NCBI GenBank assembly: GCA_002436085.1 | Contig: DIXT01000024.1 | Span: 1-22,148, forward strand | Direction of reading: 5' to 3' | Length of the DNA stretch: 22,148 bases | DNA from: Anaerolineaceae bacterium UBA6073 | Lineage (GTDB): Bacteria > Chloroflexota > Anaerolineae > Anaerolineales > Anaerolineaceae | Shown here: positions 7,120 to 14,645 of the stretch, piece by piece | Position numbering within the stretch: position 1 is the stretch's first letter | Layout of the letters: every line of letters begins with the position of its first letter | Translations under genes and position numbers: made by a program | Notes under the pieces: generated by a model | What the model was told of the DNA's origin: nothing | What the model saw: the letters and a program-made list of their open reading frames with translations, nothing else | Database searches by the model: none

Positions 7120-8121
7120 ATGGTCTGGATAGAGTTTTTAATCAGCGCCGCGATTATAACGTTTGCAGCGTTTCAGCTCACCAGGTATGGTGATGTGATT
7201 GGATTGCGCACAAAATTAGGCGGAGCGTTTGCGGGCGCGCTGCTCATGGGAATAGCCACGACGCTTCCGGAGATTATTACCACAATTTCGGCTGTGCGTA
7301 CTGGCATTCCCCAGTTGGCAGCCGGCAACCTCTTCGGCAGCAATATGTTCAACATCCTGCTGCTGGCTGTTCTGGACCTTGCCCACTACCGTAAGCGCAT
7401 CAGCCGCAAGAATGCTGAAAAGCACGCGCTATCCGGCAGTCTGACAGTCCTGATGATTGTTCTTGCGCTTTTCTTTATTATTGCCCAGATCCCTTACCAG
7501 ATAAAGATTGGCAATTTTGTGGTCGGGGCGGACGCAATGGTGATGATTGCGGCATACCTCCTGGCGATGTCTTTGCTGCGCAAACAGAGCCGCATCTCTA
7601 CTATTCCGATCATGCCTGAGGATATCCCCGAGGATGTTCCGACGCTCAGGACCGCGGTCTTGTGGTTCCTAGGTGCGATTGCCGTACTGGTGTTCGTTAC
7701 ACCCTGGATGGTGGATGCCAGCGGAAGGATTGCGGAAATTACCGGGCTGGGGACAACCTTCATTGGCTCGACGCTGGTGGCTGTGGTCACATCCCTGCCG
7801 GAAATGGTCACGACCATATCTGCTGCCAGGATTGGCGCGGATGATTTGGCGATTGGCAACCTGTTTGGAAGCAATATGTTCAATATGTTTGGGCTTGGAA
7901 TCGCGGACTTCTTCTTCTTTGGCGGGCGTTTCTTTGCCGTGATTGACCCTTCATTCCTGCTGATTGGCGTGATTGGCTTGTTGATGACCGTTTTCGCGCT
8001 GATCGCCACGCTTGCGCGCCTGGAGCGGCGGATACTCTTCCTGGAAGTGGATTCGGTTATCCTGATCCTGGCGTATTTTGGAGGACTGGCCCTGCTGTAT
8101 GTGCGGGGGATTGCGCCTTAA
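7120..8121 (+). CDS. CaCA-family sodium/calcium (cation) exchanger
   Basis: A 333-residue integral membrane protein of the CaCA superfamily, close in form to YrbG-like exchangers. Two inverted alpha-repeats carry the ion-binding motifs: GIATTLPEIITTIS with GNLFGSNMFN (residues 44-79), and TLVAVVTSLPEMVTTIS with GNLFGSNMFN (about 218-255). The conserved acidic residues are Glu51 and Glu228. About ten hydrophobic helices are split by a hydrophilic loop around 152-176 (EDIPEDVP). Predicted role: exchange of Ca2+, or another cation, against Na+ or H+ at the cytoplasmic membrane. Its start is one base past the PII-like stop, so translation is likely coupled, and the pair ends at a strong terminator. 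The ion specificity cannot be fixed from sequence. Confidence 0.9.
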   Translation: MVWIEFLISAAIITFAAFQLTRYGDVIGLRTKLGGAFAGALLMGIATTLPEIITTISAVRTGIPQLAAGNLFGSNMFNILLLAVLDLAHYRKRISRKNAEKHALSGSLTVLMIVLALFFIIAQIPYQIKIGNFVVGADAMVMIAAYLLAMSLLRKQSRISTIPIMPEDIPEDVPTLRTAVLWFLGAIAVLVFVTPWMVDASGRIAEITGLGTTFIGSTLVAVVTSLPEMVTTISAARIGADDLAIGNLFGSNMFNMFGLGIADFFFFGGRFFAVIDPSFLLIGVIGLLMTVFALIATLARLERRILFLEVDSVILILAYFGGLALLYVRGIAP

Positions 8122-8139
8122 GCGGGTTTATCATGGATG

Positions 8140-8168
8140 AAAAAGCAGCCTCATCAAGGCTGCTTTTT
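8140..8168 (+). terminator. Intrinsic terminator after the exchanger gene
   Basis: AAAAAGCAGCC and GGCTGCTTTTT form an 11-bp stem with loop TCATCAA and a T-run, 18 bases past the exchanger stop. Confidence 0.9.
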
Positions 8169-8215
8169 GATTCCGTTCTCTTATGATTGTGAGCGCATCG
8201 CCAAATGGGGATGCT

Positions 8216-8559
8216 TGTCATGCCATCAGATTCTTCGCTGCGCCCTGTGCCCTTCAGGGCATCAGAATGACAGAACAGTATGTCACCCTGAGCGCAAGCG
8301 AAGGGTCTTGTTCGAAGAGTGGGAACATGTTTCGTTTCGACCTGTGCCTGTCAGGGCATCAGCATGACAAAACAGTGTCACCCTGAGCGCAAGCGAAGGG
8401 TCTTGTTCGAAGAGTGGGAACATGTCTCGCTGCGCCCTGTGCGCTTCAGGGCATCAGCATGACAGAACAGTGTCACCCTGAGCGCCAGCGAAGGGTCTTG
8501 TTCGAAGAGTGAGAAGATTCTTCGCTTTGGCCTATGCCCGTCAGGGCATCAGAATGACA
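8216..8559. repeat. Tandem array of 89-bp imperfect palindromes (95-bp period)
   Basis: Three full units occupy 8281-8369, 8376-8464 and 8471-8559. Each begins with TGTCACCCTGAGCGCAAGCG (the third has one difference) and ends in ATGACA. The 6-base spacers are AAACAG and GAACAG. A shorter unit, 8216-8272, precedes them and appears internally deleted. The arms are imperfect reverse complements: TGTCA at one end, TGACA at the other, with GAGCG...CGAAG facing TTCGCT. An inner TGCCC-TTCA-GGGCA-like hairpin lies in the right arm. The array fills most of the 498-base gap between exchanger and aminotransferase and has no coding content. It resembles MITE- or REP-like palindromes; single arms occur at 1114-1139 and perhaps 6484. 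Confidence 0.88.
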
Positions 8560-8619
8560 AATGCATCCAAAAGGCTTCCGCTATGATTCCCGACTGGAGC
8601 GCATTACCCGCGTCCGCGT

Positions 8620-9753
8620 TCAAATCGACTGACTGAGCACTGCCTCGATCACCCGGTCCTGCTCCGCGTCCGTCAGGTTGTAGAAGAAGGGCAGGCGCAC
8701 GAGCTGGTCGCTGACACGCTCGGTGACCGGACAGTCCCCGGCTTTGCCGCCGTAGCGCAAACCCATGTCCGACAGGTGCAGCGGCAAGTAATGGAACACG
8801 GACAGGATTTCCTGCTCTTTCAGCCTGGCAATGAAAGCCTGCCGTTGGGCGAGCGAAGGAAATAGCAGGTAGTACATGTGGTAGGCTTGTCCGCGGTCCG
8901 GGGGGATGAACGGCTGGCGGACGCCATTGCGCGCGACCCAATCCCGCAGGGCGTCGTCGTATTTTTCCCAGATCTGTTTGCGGCGGGCTTGTATGGCTTG
9001 CCTCTGCTCCAGCTGCGCCCACAGGTAAGCCGCCAGCATGTCCGAGGGCAGGTAGCTGGAACCGATATCCACCCAGGTGTATTTGTCGACCATGCCGCGG
9101 AAGAAGCGGCTGCGGTTGGTGCCTTTTTCGCGGATGATTTCCGCGCGTTCAATGTAGCTTGGGTCATTGATGACCAGCGCGCCGCCTTCCCCGCAGGAAA
9201 AATTCTTGGTCTCGTGGAAGCTTTGGGTTGCCATGCAGCCAAAGCTGCCCAGGGCTTTGCCCTTGTAGGTGCCAGTCAGGCCGTGGGCGTTATCTTCCAC
9301 GACCTCTAGCCCATGTTGGCGGGCAAAGCTGAGGATGGGGTCTATCTCGCAGCCGACGCCAGCGTAGTGCACCGGCACCACCGCGCGGGTTCTGGGGCTG
9401 AGCAGCCGTTCCAGTTGGCTTTCATCCAGGTTCAGCGTGTCCGCGTGGATATCCGCGAAAACCGGCCTGGCGCCGCGCAGCACGAATGCGTTCACGGTAG
9501 AGACGAAGGTGAAAGAGGGAAAGATGACCTCGTCGCCGGGTTGTATATCCAGCAGGAGCGCCGCCATTTCCAGCGCATGCGTGCAGGAGGTAGTCAGCAG
9601 GACTTTTTGTGCCCCAATGAGCTCTTCAAGCGCGGTACTGCAGCGCCGGGTAAAGTCGCCGTCGCCGGAGATGTGGCCGCTGTTGATAGCCGTGCGCATA
9701 TACTCGAACTCATTGCCAAGGAAAGGGGGTTTGTTGAAGGGGATTTTGCTCAT
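8620..9753 (-). CDS. dTDP-4-amino-4,6-dideoxygalactose transaminase (WecE/RffA type)
   Basis: A 377-residue PLP-dependent aminotransferase of the DegT/DnrJ/EryC1/StrS family. It is predicted to transfer an amino group from glutamate to dTDP-4-keto-6-deoxyglucose, giving the 4-amino-4,6-dideoxysugar. The N-terminus IPFNKPPFLGNEFEYMRTAI, the segment TTSCTHALEMAALLL (54-68), FPSFTFVST (78-86), EDNAHGL (153-159) and SFHETKNFSCGEGGAL (178-193, PLP lysine Lys183) all match WecE/RffA closely, and the length is right for the family. It is the last gene of a four-gene minus-strand cassette, 84 bases after the acetyltransferase that probably acts next. No strong ribosome-binding site is seen before the ATG. 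The dTDP-glucose synthesis genes are not in the window. A related 4-keto sugar substrate cannot be excluded. Confidence 0.88.
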   Translation of the reverse strand: MSKIPFNKPPFLGNEFEYMRTAINSGHISGDGDFTRRCSTALEELIGAQKVLLTTSCTHALEMAALLLDIQPGDEVIFPSFTFVSTVNAFVLRGARPVFADIHADTLNLDESQLERLLSPRTRAVVPVHYAGVGCEIDPILSFARQHGLEVVEDNAHGLTGTYKGKALGSFGCMATQSFHETKNFSCGEGGALVINDPSYIERAEIIREKGTNRSRFFRGMVDKYTWVDIGSSYLPSDMLAAYLWAQLEQRQAIQARRKQIWEKYDDALRDWVARNGVRQPFIPPDRGQAYHMYYLLFPSLAQRQAFIARLKEQEILSVFHYLPLHLSDMGLRYGGKAGDCPVTERVSDQLVRLPFFYNLTDAEQDRVIEAVLSQSI

Positions 9754-9837
9754 AGTTTGCTCTGTTCTGAAAACTGCTGCTGTTTAGTATGCCTGCGCGA
9801 AGCTAAAACCCGCGCCTAAATTTTCACCTTACGGCGC

Positions 9838-10587
9838 TTACTGGAACCACTTATGGAAAGTGTACCAGGAATAAGCCGGCTCGAAGCCAACCCGCGCACA
9901 AGCGCGCTGCACCGCCACGTTTGCCACATGCGTGGAGTTCAGCACTTCTTCAAGCCCGCGCTCGCGGCACCATTGCAAACCTTCCACAATGAAGGCGCGG
10001 TAGATGCCGCGGCGCTGATACTCCGGGCTCACGCCCGCCAGGATGAATTCCCCCTGCGTGGGGGAGTTGACCCGCAGGGCGCGGAAACCCACCAGCTTGC
10101 CCTCTGTTTCGGCAGCCAGGACCAGGCTGGCCGCGCTTGGCTCGGTGCAGCAGCGCTGCGCCCAGGAAACGTACACCTCCGTGCTTTTGCGGGGGTCCAG
10201 GCGCGGGTCGGCGTGGTAATGCCCGTAAAAGTTTTCAAACGCGGTAAATGCCAGCGTGCCGACCTGGTCGACTTCGTCCGGGCGAACCGGGCGGATGAGG
10301 ACGCTGCTATCGTTGGGCGGGATGGGAGTCTTTTTCAAGTCGAAGCGCAGGTAGAGCAGGGTATCCATCAGGTGGAAGCCAGCCGATTCCAGCGCGTGGA
10401 CGGCGCTGATGTCCGCGGTGGAGCAGCGGGCAACCAGGAATTCCACCTGGTTGACGGCGCAGAAATCCAGCACGGCGGGCAGGTTTTGCGTGTTCACCTC
10501 GCGGGCGCGCGCGGACTTCACGCCAAAACGGGCTTCGTCCAGCGGTGAAAGTTCCGCCGGGGCGCCGGCAGCCGGTTCAGCGCTCAT
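9838..10587 (-). CDS. GNAT N-acetyltransferase, WecD-like (4-aminosugar acetylation)
   Basis: A 249-residue two-part protein. The N-terminal half (about 46-83, EFLVARCSTADISAVHALES) resembles the N-terminal domain of WecD/RffC, the dTDP-fucosamine acetyltransferase. The C-terminal half (about 95-249) is a GNAT fold with the acetyl-CoA pyrophosphate loop AGVSPEYQRRGIYRAF (184-199) and a late NVAVQRACARVGFEP segment. Its start codon overlaps the stop of the GT2 gene by 4 bases, so the two are translationally coupled, and a WecE-type aminotransferase follows. The predicted role is to N-acetylate the 4-amino-4,6-dideoxysugar made by that aminotransferase. Substrate assignment rests on context plus N-terminal similarity; a different acyl group is possible. 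Confidence 0.75.
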   Translation of the reverse strand: MSAEPAAGAPAELSPLDEARFGVKSARAREVNTQNLPAVLDFCAVNQVEFLVARCSTADISAVHALESAGFHLMDTLLYLRFDLKKTPIPPNDSSVLIRPVRPDEVDQVGTLAFTAFENFYGHYHADPRLDPRKSTEVYVSWAQRCCTEPSAASLVLAAETEGKLVGFRALRVNSPTQGEFILAGVSPEYQRRGIYRAFIVEGLQWCRERGLEEVLNSTHVANVAVQRACARVGFEPAYSWYTFHKWFQ

Positions 10588-11558
10588 GCCTGCTCCTCAG
10601 TCTCAGCGGGGTGCCGTGAATCGTTCAGCGACTGGCGCACAACATACACAGGTTTATTCAGCGTGCGGCTGAACATTCTGCCCAGATATTCCCCAAAAAT
10701 CCCCAGCGCGAAGAGCTGCACTCCGGAGAAGATGGAAATAATGGAGGCCAAAAACGGAAAACCGGGCAGGCTCCCTCCGCGCACAATGTAGCTGATGAGC
10801 ACATACAGCAGGACGATGAAGCCGAATGCCGTAAACACAAAACCGGTCAAACTGGCAAAGCGCAGAGGCGCGTTGCTGAAGCCTGTGATCAGCGTGAGCG
10901 CGTGGTTCATCAACTTTCTGAAGCTGTAATTTGACTTCCCGTGTTCGCGCGGCTGGTGATTCACAATCACTGAGGCGAAGCGTGTGGTGCCCCAACTGAG
11001 CAGCACATCTATGGAAACAAATGCGCCCTGATAATCGGTAAAAGCCTGGGATATCTCGGCACGGAAGAGGCGGAAAGCGGAGACAGTCGCGGCGCTTTTT
11101 ATATTCATCAGTTTGTTCAGAACCTTTTTTATCAACCGGGAGGAGATATCCCGCCAGAAACCGTGTTTTTCGGCTGCCGGCGCGCCGTAAACGACATCAG
11201 CGCCTTCTGCCAGGCGCGCGAAAAGCTTGTGCGCCTCTTCGGGGGGATTCTGCAGGTCGTCATCCATGGTCAGAATGAGTTCGTAACGCGCCTGGCGGAT
11301 GCCGCACAGCAGGGCGTTGTGCTGACCGAAGTTGCGCATCAGGTCAATCCCAAGCACGCGCGGGTCGCCTGCGCACAGCGCCTGAATGGCGCTCCAACTT
11401 CCGTCGCGGCTGTCGTCGTTCACCAGGATGATTTCGTATTGCGAGCAGAGGGCGGGTAGGACGGCATGCAGCCTTTCCACCAGCAGCGGCAAACTGCGCT
11501 CACTGTTGTAGACCGGGATTACCACGGAGCAAGTCGGTTTTGTTTCGTCAGTTTCCAT
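10584..11558 (-). CDS. ArnC-like polyprenyl-phosphate glycosyltransferase (GT2)
   Basis: A 324-residue membrane-anchored GT2 enzyme very like ArnC/GtrB/DPM1-type transferases, which move a sugar from a nucleotide donor to undecaprenyl phosphate on the cytoplasmic face. Visible motifs: CSVVIPVYNSERSLP (10-24), EIILVNDDSRDGS (42-54), MRNFGQHNALLCG (74-86), LTMDDDLQNPPEE (96-108, metal/nucleotide site) and HGKSNYSFRKLMN (206-218). Two C-terminal membrane helices (about 238-259 and 268-292) precede the GEYLGRMF...KPVYVVRQ tail typical of ArnC. It begins 27 bases after the GT-C-like gene and overlaps the acetyltransferase gene by 4 bases. Context suggests the sugar loaded is the 4-acetamido-4,6-dideoxyhexose of this cassette; glucose or another hexose is the alternative. 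Confidence 0.88.
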   Translation of the reverse strand: METDETKPTCSVVIPVYNSERSLPLLVERLHAVLPALCSQYEIILVNDDSRDGSWSAIQALCAGDPRVLGIDLMRNFGQHNALLCGIRQARYELILTMDDDLQNPPEEAHKLFARLAEGADVVYGAPAAEKHGFWRDISSRLIKKVLNKLMNIKSAATVSAFRLFRAEISQAFTDYQGAFVSIDVLLSWGTTRFASVIVNHQPREHGKSNYSFRKLMNHALTLITGFSNAPLRFASLTGFVFTAFGFIVLLYVLISYIVRGGSLPGFPFLASIISIFSGVQLFALGIFGEYLGRMFSRTLNKPVYVVRQSLNDSRHPAETEEQA

Positions 11559-11585
11559 TGCAGCCTGATTCTATTTCTGTTTTTC

Positions 11586-13658
11586 TCAGCGGCAGCCTTC
11601 ACGCGTGAGCATCTCCATCACATGCGCCTGGTCCGCCGCGCTCAGGTTCTGGTCAGCCAGCACATTCCAAAACAACGTGCACCATTGCGCACGGTCGCCT
11701 GGGAACCAGTCAAAGAGTTGGTCGTGAAGCTGGTAGGCTTTTTCCACCTGGTCAGAGCGCAAGTAAGCTTCCAGGAGCGGCACATATTCAGAGGTCCCGT
11801 TGGGTCCAAAATCCAGCTTGAGGGCGTCGTCGTACAGCTGAATAACAGCCGCCCAATCCTGCTTCTGGCGCGCCAGGTCCGCTTTCTCAAAATAATAACA
11901 CCATTGATTGCGGTTTTCCGGGCCCAAAAAACGTTCCGGCGGCAGCGCTGCTTGCGCGGGGTCGGTGATAATGGTTTCAAGCCTGGAAAGCGCCGTCAGC
12001 CCCTGCCACAAGCTCGGCTTCCTGGCGGAGACGTCCTCGTCGGGGATTTCGCCGGGGGAGAGCACGCGCAGGCAGTTGTCATCGGGCATGGAGAAAACCA
12101 GCAGCTTATCCGTATTTCCGCTGAATTGCAAGCCGCGCAGGTTGTAGTCAATTGGCAGCCCGGAGACGTATTCGGGCACGTATTTCTTGTGGGGTCCGTC
12201 CAGAAGCAGGATGATGTTGTTGATGTTCTGGCTGGTGTCCGTGGGAGAATAAATCAGGTTGAGCGGTCCGTTCAGGGCCGTACCGCTGAAATACTTACCG
12301 AATGATATTTCAGAGGTGACCAGCGCTGTGCCGGGTTCGAGCCCGGGCGCGCGCCAGCTAAGCTGCCAGAAGAAATCCTTCTGGCGCTCCCAATTTTTCA
12401 CGAAGTCGAGCGAGGTGAGGTATTGCGAGCCGACGGCCACGGAGCACACCAGCGCCAGCAGCACCACCTTCAGGCGGTCGGAGCGAAAAGCCTGTTCCAG
12501 CGCGCCGGTCAGGAAGATTGCTACGCCAGGAGTGAGCGCGAGCAGGAAGCGGTTCCAGGGGAAGCTGGAAGAGACCTCAAAACCGCCGGCGGAGAAGGGG
12601 ATGAGGGCAACAAAGCACAGGAACAACCCGGCTAGCATCAGGTGCCAGCCCTGCCGCTTTCGGAAGGGCAGCATATCGCCTTGTTTGCGGGGGAAGAGCC
12701 CCACCAAGAGCAGCGCCAGCCCGGATACGGTCACAGCCAGCAGGCGCGCCCCCCCTGGAAAGAAGCGGTTTTGCGCCACCAGCTTGAAGGCTTTCCACCA
12801 GGAGAGCGCGAGCGCGTCGGCGACCGAGATGACAGCCTGCCTGGCCAATCCGAGCAGGGTAGGCAGCGGGGCGGTAGAAAGTTGATCCAGAACCCCGACC
12901 TGGTAGGCATAGGTGCTGCTGTGCAGGATGCGGTAGGCGGTGAAGCCCACGAAAACCGCCAGGTAGGGCAGCCAATGCAGGAAGGTTTTGCGCGCGACGA
13001 TTTTCCGGTTGTTAGGGTATTCGCGCTTAATCAAAATCCACAGCAGGATCGGACGGAAAAGCTCCATCCCGAAAAAGTACTCCTGCGGCACTATCCCAAT
13101 TAAAAGGAAAAGCAGCCCAAGCAGCGTCCACAAGCCGTAGCGCGCTGGTCTGTCGGTGTTTTCCAACGCTTTGCCCATGCTTAAGAACGACAGGAAGTAA
13201 GCGGTCAGGAAGATGTACGCGAAGGCGTACATAATAGCGAACCAATGAAAGCGGAAGCCCGGGTAGACCGCGAAGAGCACCGCCGCCCAGATCCAGAGCT
13301 TCTTTTTCTCCGGGAAGAGCTGATTCAACAGGTGCCAGAAGGTGCAGGTAGTCACCCAGCGCATCACCAGCGCGAATATCGCCCAGCTGACCGCCGATTC
13401 GCCAAAGATGGCCATCAAAGCCACGTAGGGGTACGAGAGAAAGGGCCGGTCTTTGCTGAAATAGAGCAGAAAGCCCTCGTTGCCCAGTTTTTCCTTGAAG
13501 AGGATGATGTACCAGTCGTCCAGGTAAAAGCCCTGGCGGTAGGTGAGCAGCCCGTACGTGAGGATGGTGAGCAGCAGCAGGAAAAACGGGAACCAGAGCT
13601 TGCGCGCGAGGGCGAAAATTCGGGGGCTTTTGCGTGTGCTGGCGGCGTTTACATCCAT
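11586..13658 (-). CDS. Large multi-pass membrane protein, probable GT-C fold glycosyltransferase
   Basis: A 690-residue protein from the ATG at 13658; the frame stays open to 13754 but that extension lacks coding character. Its N-terminal helix leads into GFYLDDWYI, whose Asp-Asp pair (residues 47-48) sits where GT-C enzymes keep their catalytic acidic pair in the first external loop. About ten further hydrophobic segments run to residue ~430. A soluble part follows, ending in helical TPR-like repeats (KADLARQKQDWAAVIQLYDDAL and on, near the C-terminus). GT-C enzymes use polyprenyl-phosphate sugars on the outer face, and the next gene is an ArnC-like enzyme that makes such a donor, so it is the likely transferase of the cassette. 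Acceptor unknown. No close named family recognised. Confidence 0.7.
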   Translation of the reverse strand: MDVNAASTRKSPRIFALARKLWFPFFLLLLTILTYGLLTYRQGFYLDDWYIILFKEKLGNEGFLLYFSKDRPFLSYPYVALMAIFGESAVSWAIFALVMRWVTTCTFWHLLNQLFPEKKKLWIWAAVLFAVYPGFRFHWFAIMYAFAYIFLTAYFLSFLSMGKALENTDRPARYGLWTLLGLLFLLIGIVPQEYFFGMELFRPILLWILIKREYPNNRKIVARKTFLHWLPYLAVFVGFTAYRILHSSTYAYQVGVLDQLSTAPLPTLLGLARQAVISVADALALSWWKAFKLVAQNRFFPGGARLLAVTVSGLALLLVGLFPRKQGDMLPFRKRQGWHLMLAGLFLCFVALIPFSAGGFEVSSSFPWNRFLLALTPGVAIFLTGALEQAFRSDRLKVVLLALVCSVAVGSQYLTSLDFVKNWERQKDFFWQLSWRAPGLEPGTALVTSEISFGKYFSGTALNGPLNLIYSPTDTSQNINNIILLLDGPHKKYVPEYVSGLPIDYNLRGLQFSGNTDKLLVFSMPDDNCLRVLSPGEIPDEDVSARKPSLWQGLTALSRLETIITDPAQAALPPERFLGPENRNQWCYYFEKADLARQKQDWAAVIQLYDDALKLDFGPNGTSEYVPLLEAYLRSDQVEKAYQLHDQLFDWFPGDRAQWCTLFWNVLADQNLSAADQAHVMEMLTREGCR

Positions 13659-13748
13659 TACTCGATCATTTCCACAGCGGAGATTATCCAGGCTTATCCT
13701 GCAAGCCTGCAGGGAGATTATATCAAGAAACCCGCTGGTTTTCTTTGA

Positions 13749-13776
13749 GTTCACCCTCCACTGCGTTCACCCTCCA
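13749..13776. repeat. Short direct repeat GTTCACCCTCCA x2
   Basis: GTTCACCCTCCA occurs at 13749-13760 and 13765-13776 (16-base period). It lies between the GT-C-like gene and the thiamine operon, just upstream of the hairpin at 13781-13806. Confidence 0.6.
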
Positions 13777-13780
13777 AGCC

Positions 13781-13806
13781 GTGCGTGTACGGGTGCTACA
13801 CCGCAC
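13781..13806. repeat. Imperfect hairpin in the divergent intergenic region
   Basis: GTGCG-TGTA (13781-13789) pairs with TACA-C-CGCAC (13797-13806) with one bulged base, around CGGGTGC. No T-run follows. The CCGTGCGTG...ACCGCACGC pattern recalls hairpins found at the edges of group II intron relics, but no intron or maturase sequence remains. Function unknown. Confidence 0.45.
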
Positions 13807-13841
13807 GCATAAGCGGATTTTGATGGTATCATTTTAACGTA

Positions 13842-13936
13842 AGCACACGGGGAGCCTGTATTTCAGGCTGAGAGAGAAGCAGTTAGCTTCTGACCCGCAA
13901 AACCTGATCCGGATAATGCCGGCGGAGGGAATGAAC
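13842..13936 (+). promoter_or_regulatory. TPP riboswitch aptamer (THI element)
   Basis: The conserved THI-box blocks are all present and in order: GGGGAGCC (13849-13856), the facing GGCTGAGAG (13866-13874), a variable stem GAAGC/GCTTC, GACCCGC, then AACCTGATCCGGATAATGCC and GGCGGAGGGAA. Binding of thiamine diphosphate should lower expression of the operon downstream. The expression platform is at 13945-13977. I saw no convincing promoter ahead of it. Confidence 0.96.
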
Positions 13937-13945
13937 GCGCTTCAG

Positions 13946-13975
13946 ACACCCTCCCAAGGCGGAAGGGTGTTTTTT
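13946..13975 (+). terminator. Riboswitch expression platform: terminator overlapping the thiN ribosome-binding site
   Basis: ACACCCTCC (13946-13954) pairs with GGAAGGGTGT (13961-13970, one bulged A) and runs into TTTTT. The CCCTCC of the left arm is also complementary to GGAGGG (13924-13929) at the 3' edge of the aptamer, giving a mutually exclusive antiterminator. The right arm holds GGAAGGG, the likely ribosome-binding site for the ATG at 13977, so the hairpin would hide it as well as stop transcription. Confidence 0.85.
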
Positions 13976-13976
13976 G

Positions 13977-14645
13977 ATGGCCACGAAAAAAAGAGCGCTG
14001 CTCTTTGCAAACGGGGAAGCCCGCAGCCCGTACAGGCTAAGGTTGCTGCCGGATGATTATCGCATCGCGGTGGACGGCGGCCTGCGCCATCTGCGCGGGC
14101 TGGGATTGCAGCCGCACTTGCTGGTGGGGGATTTCGACTCGGTCAGCGCGGCGGAACTGGAAAGCTGCCGTCAAGAGGGGGCGGAAGTCCTGCGCTACCC
14201 CAGCCAAAAAGACCAGACCGACCTGGAACTGGCGCTGGACGCGGCGCTTACGCGCGGTTACCGGGAAATTGTGATTGCTTTCGGGTTGGGCGGCAGGCTG
14301 GACCACAGCTTGGGCAACCTGGCGCTGCTCTCCCGGCCTGACCTGAAAGAAGTCTCGCTGCGTTTTGACGACGGGGAGACGGAAGTTTTCCTGGCAGGAG
14401 CTTCCTTCAGGGCAGCCTGCCAGCCGGGAGATATTGTCTCGCTGCTGCCGTGGAACGGCGCGGCGCGCGACATCACTACCACAGGGCTGGAATATCCGTT
14501 GAAGGGAGAGACCCTGCTGCCCTGGCAAACCCGCGGGGTCAGCAACCTGTGCACGGGGGAGGAATTCAGCGTATCCCACGGCCAGGGCGGGCTGCTGGTT
14601 ATCCATCAGCGTCAGGAAGATGTAATTCAGGAGAATAAAACATGA
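13977..14645 (+). CDS. thiN: Thiamine pyrophosphokinase
   Basis: A 222-residue cytosolic enzyme transferring pyrophosphate from ATP to thiamine to give thiamine diphosphate. Family hallmarks are present: LLVGDFDSVS (48-57), the KDQTDLELAL motif (78-87) with substrate- and metal-binding acidic residues, and GLGGRLDHSLGN (103-114). The C-terminal half is the beta-rich thiamine-binding domain, with GVSNLCTGEEFSVSHGQG near the end. Length is normal for bacterial TPK. The ATG at 13977 is preferred because GGAAGGG lies nine bases upstream; a TTG one codon earlier is possible. It is the first gene after the TPP riboswitch and overlaps the next gene by 4 bases (ATGA), so imported thiamine is activated by the same operon. 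Confidence 0.93.
   Translation: MATKKRALLFANGEARSPYRLRLLPDDYRIAVDGGLRHLRGLGLQPHLLVGDFDSVSAAELESCRQEGAEVLRYPSQKDQTDLELALDAALTRGYREIVIAFGLGGRLDHSLGNLALLSRPDLKEVSLRFDDGETEVFLAGASFRAACQPGDIVSLLPWNGAARDITTTGLEYPLKGETLLPWQTRGVSNLCTGEEFSVSHGQGGLLVIHQRQEDVIQENKT

Noticed and set aside
8137..8386. Short open frames in the repeat array
   Set aside because: They are translations of the palindromic repeat units; repetition at the DNA level explains them.
8216..8559. CRISPR array
   Set aside because: The 95-bp period is made of long near-identical palindromes with 6-base spacers, not short repeats with unique 30-40 base spacers, and no cas gene is present.
9838..10548. 231-residue plus-strand open frame opposite the acetyltransferase
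   Set aside because: Antisense to a GNAT protein with a clear acetyl-CoA loop; no own motifs.
13659..13754. N-terminal extension of the GT-C-like protein
   Set aside because: The extra 32 residues lack membrane or domain features, and the ATG at 13658 places the first helix at the usual distance.
13771..13812. Group II intron remnant
   Set aside because: Only one short hairpin resembles intron-edge sequences; no domain V or maturase is present, so I list it as a hairpin only.
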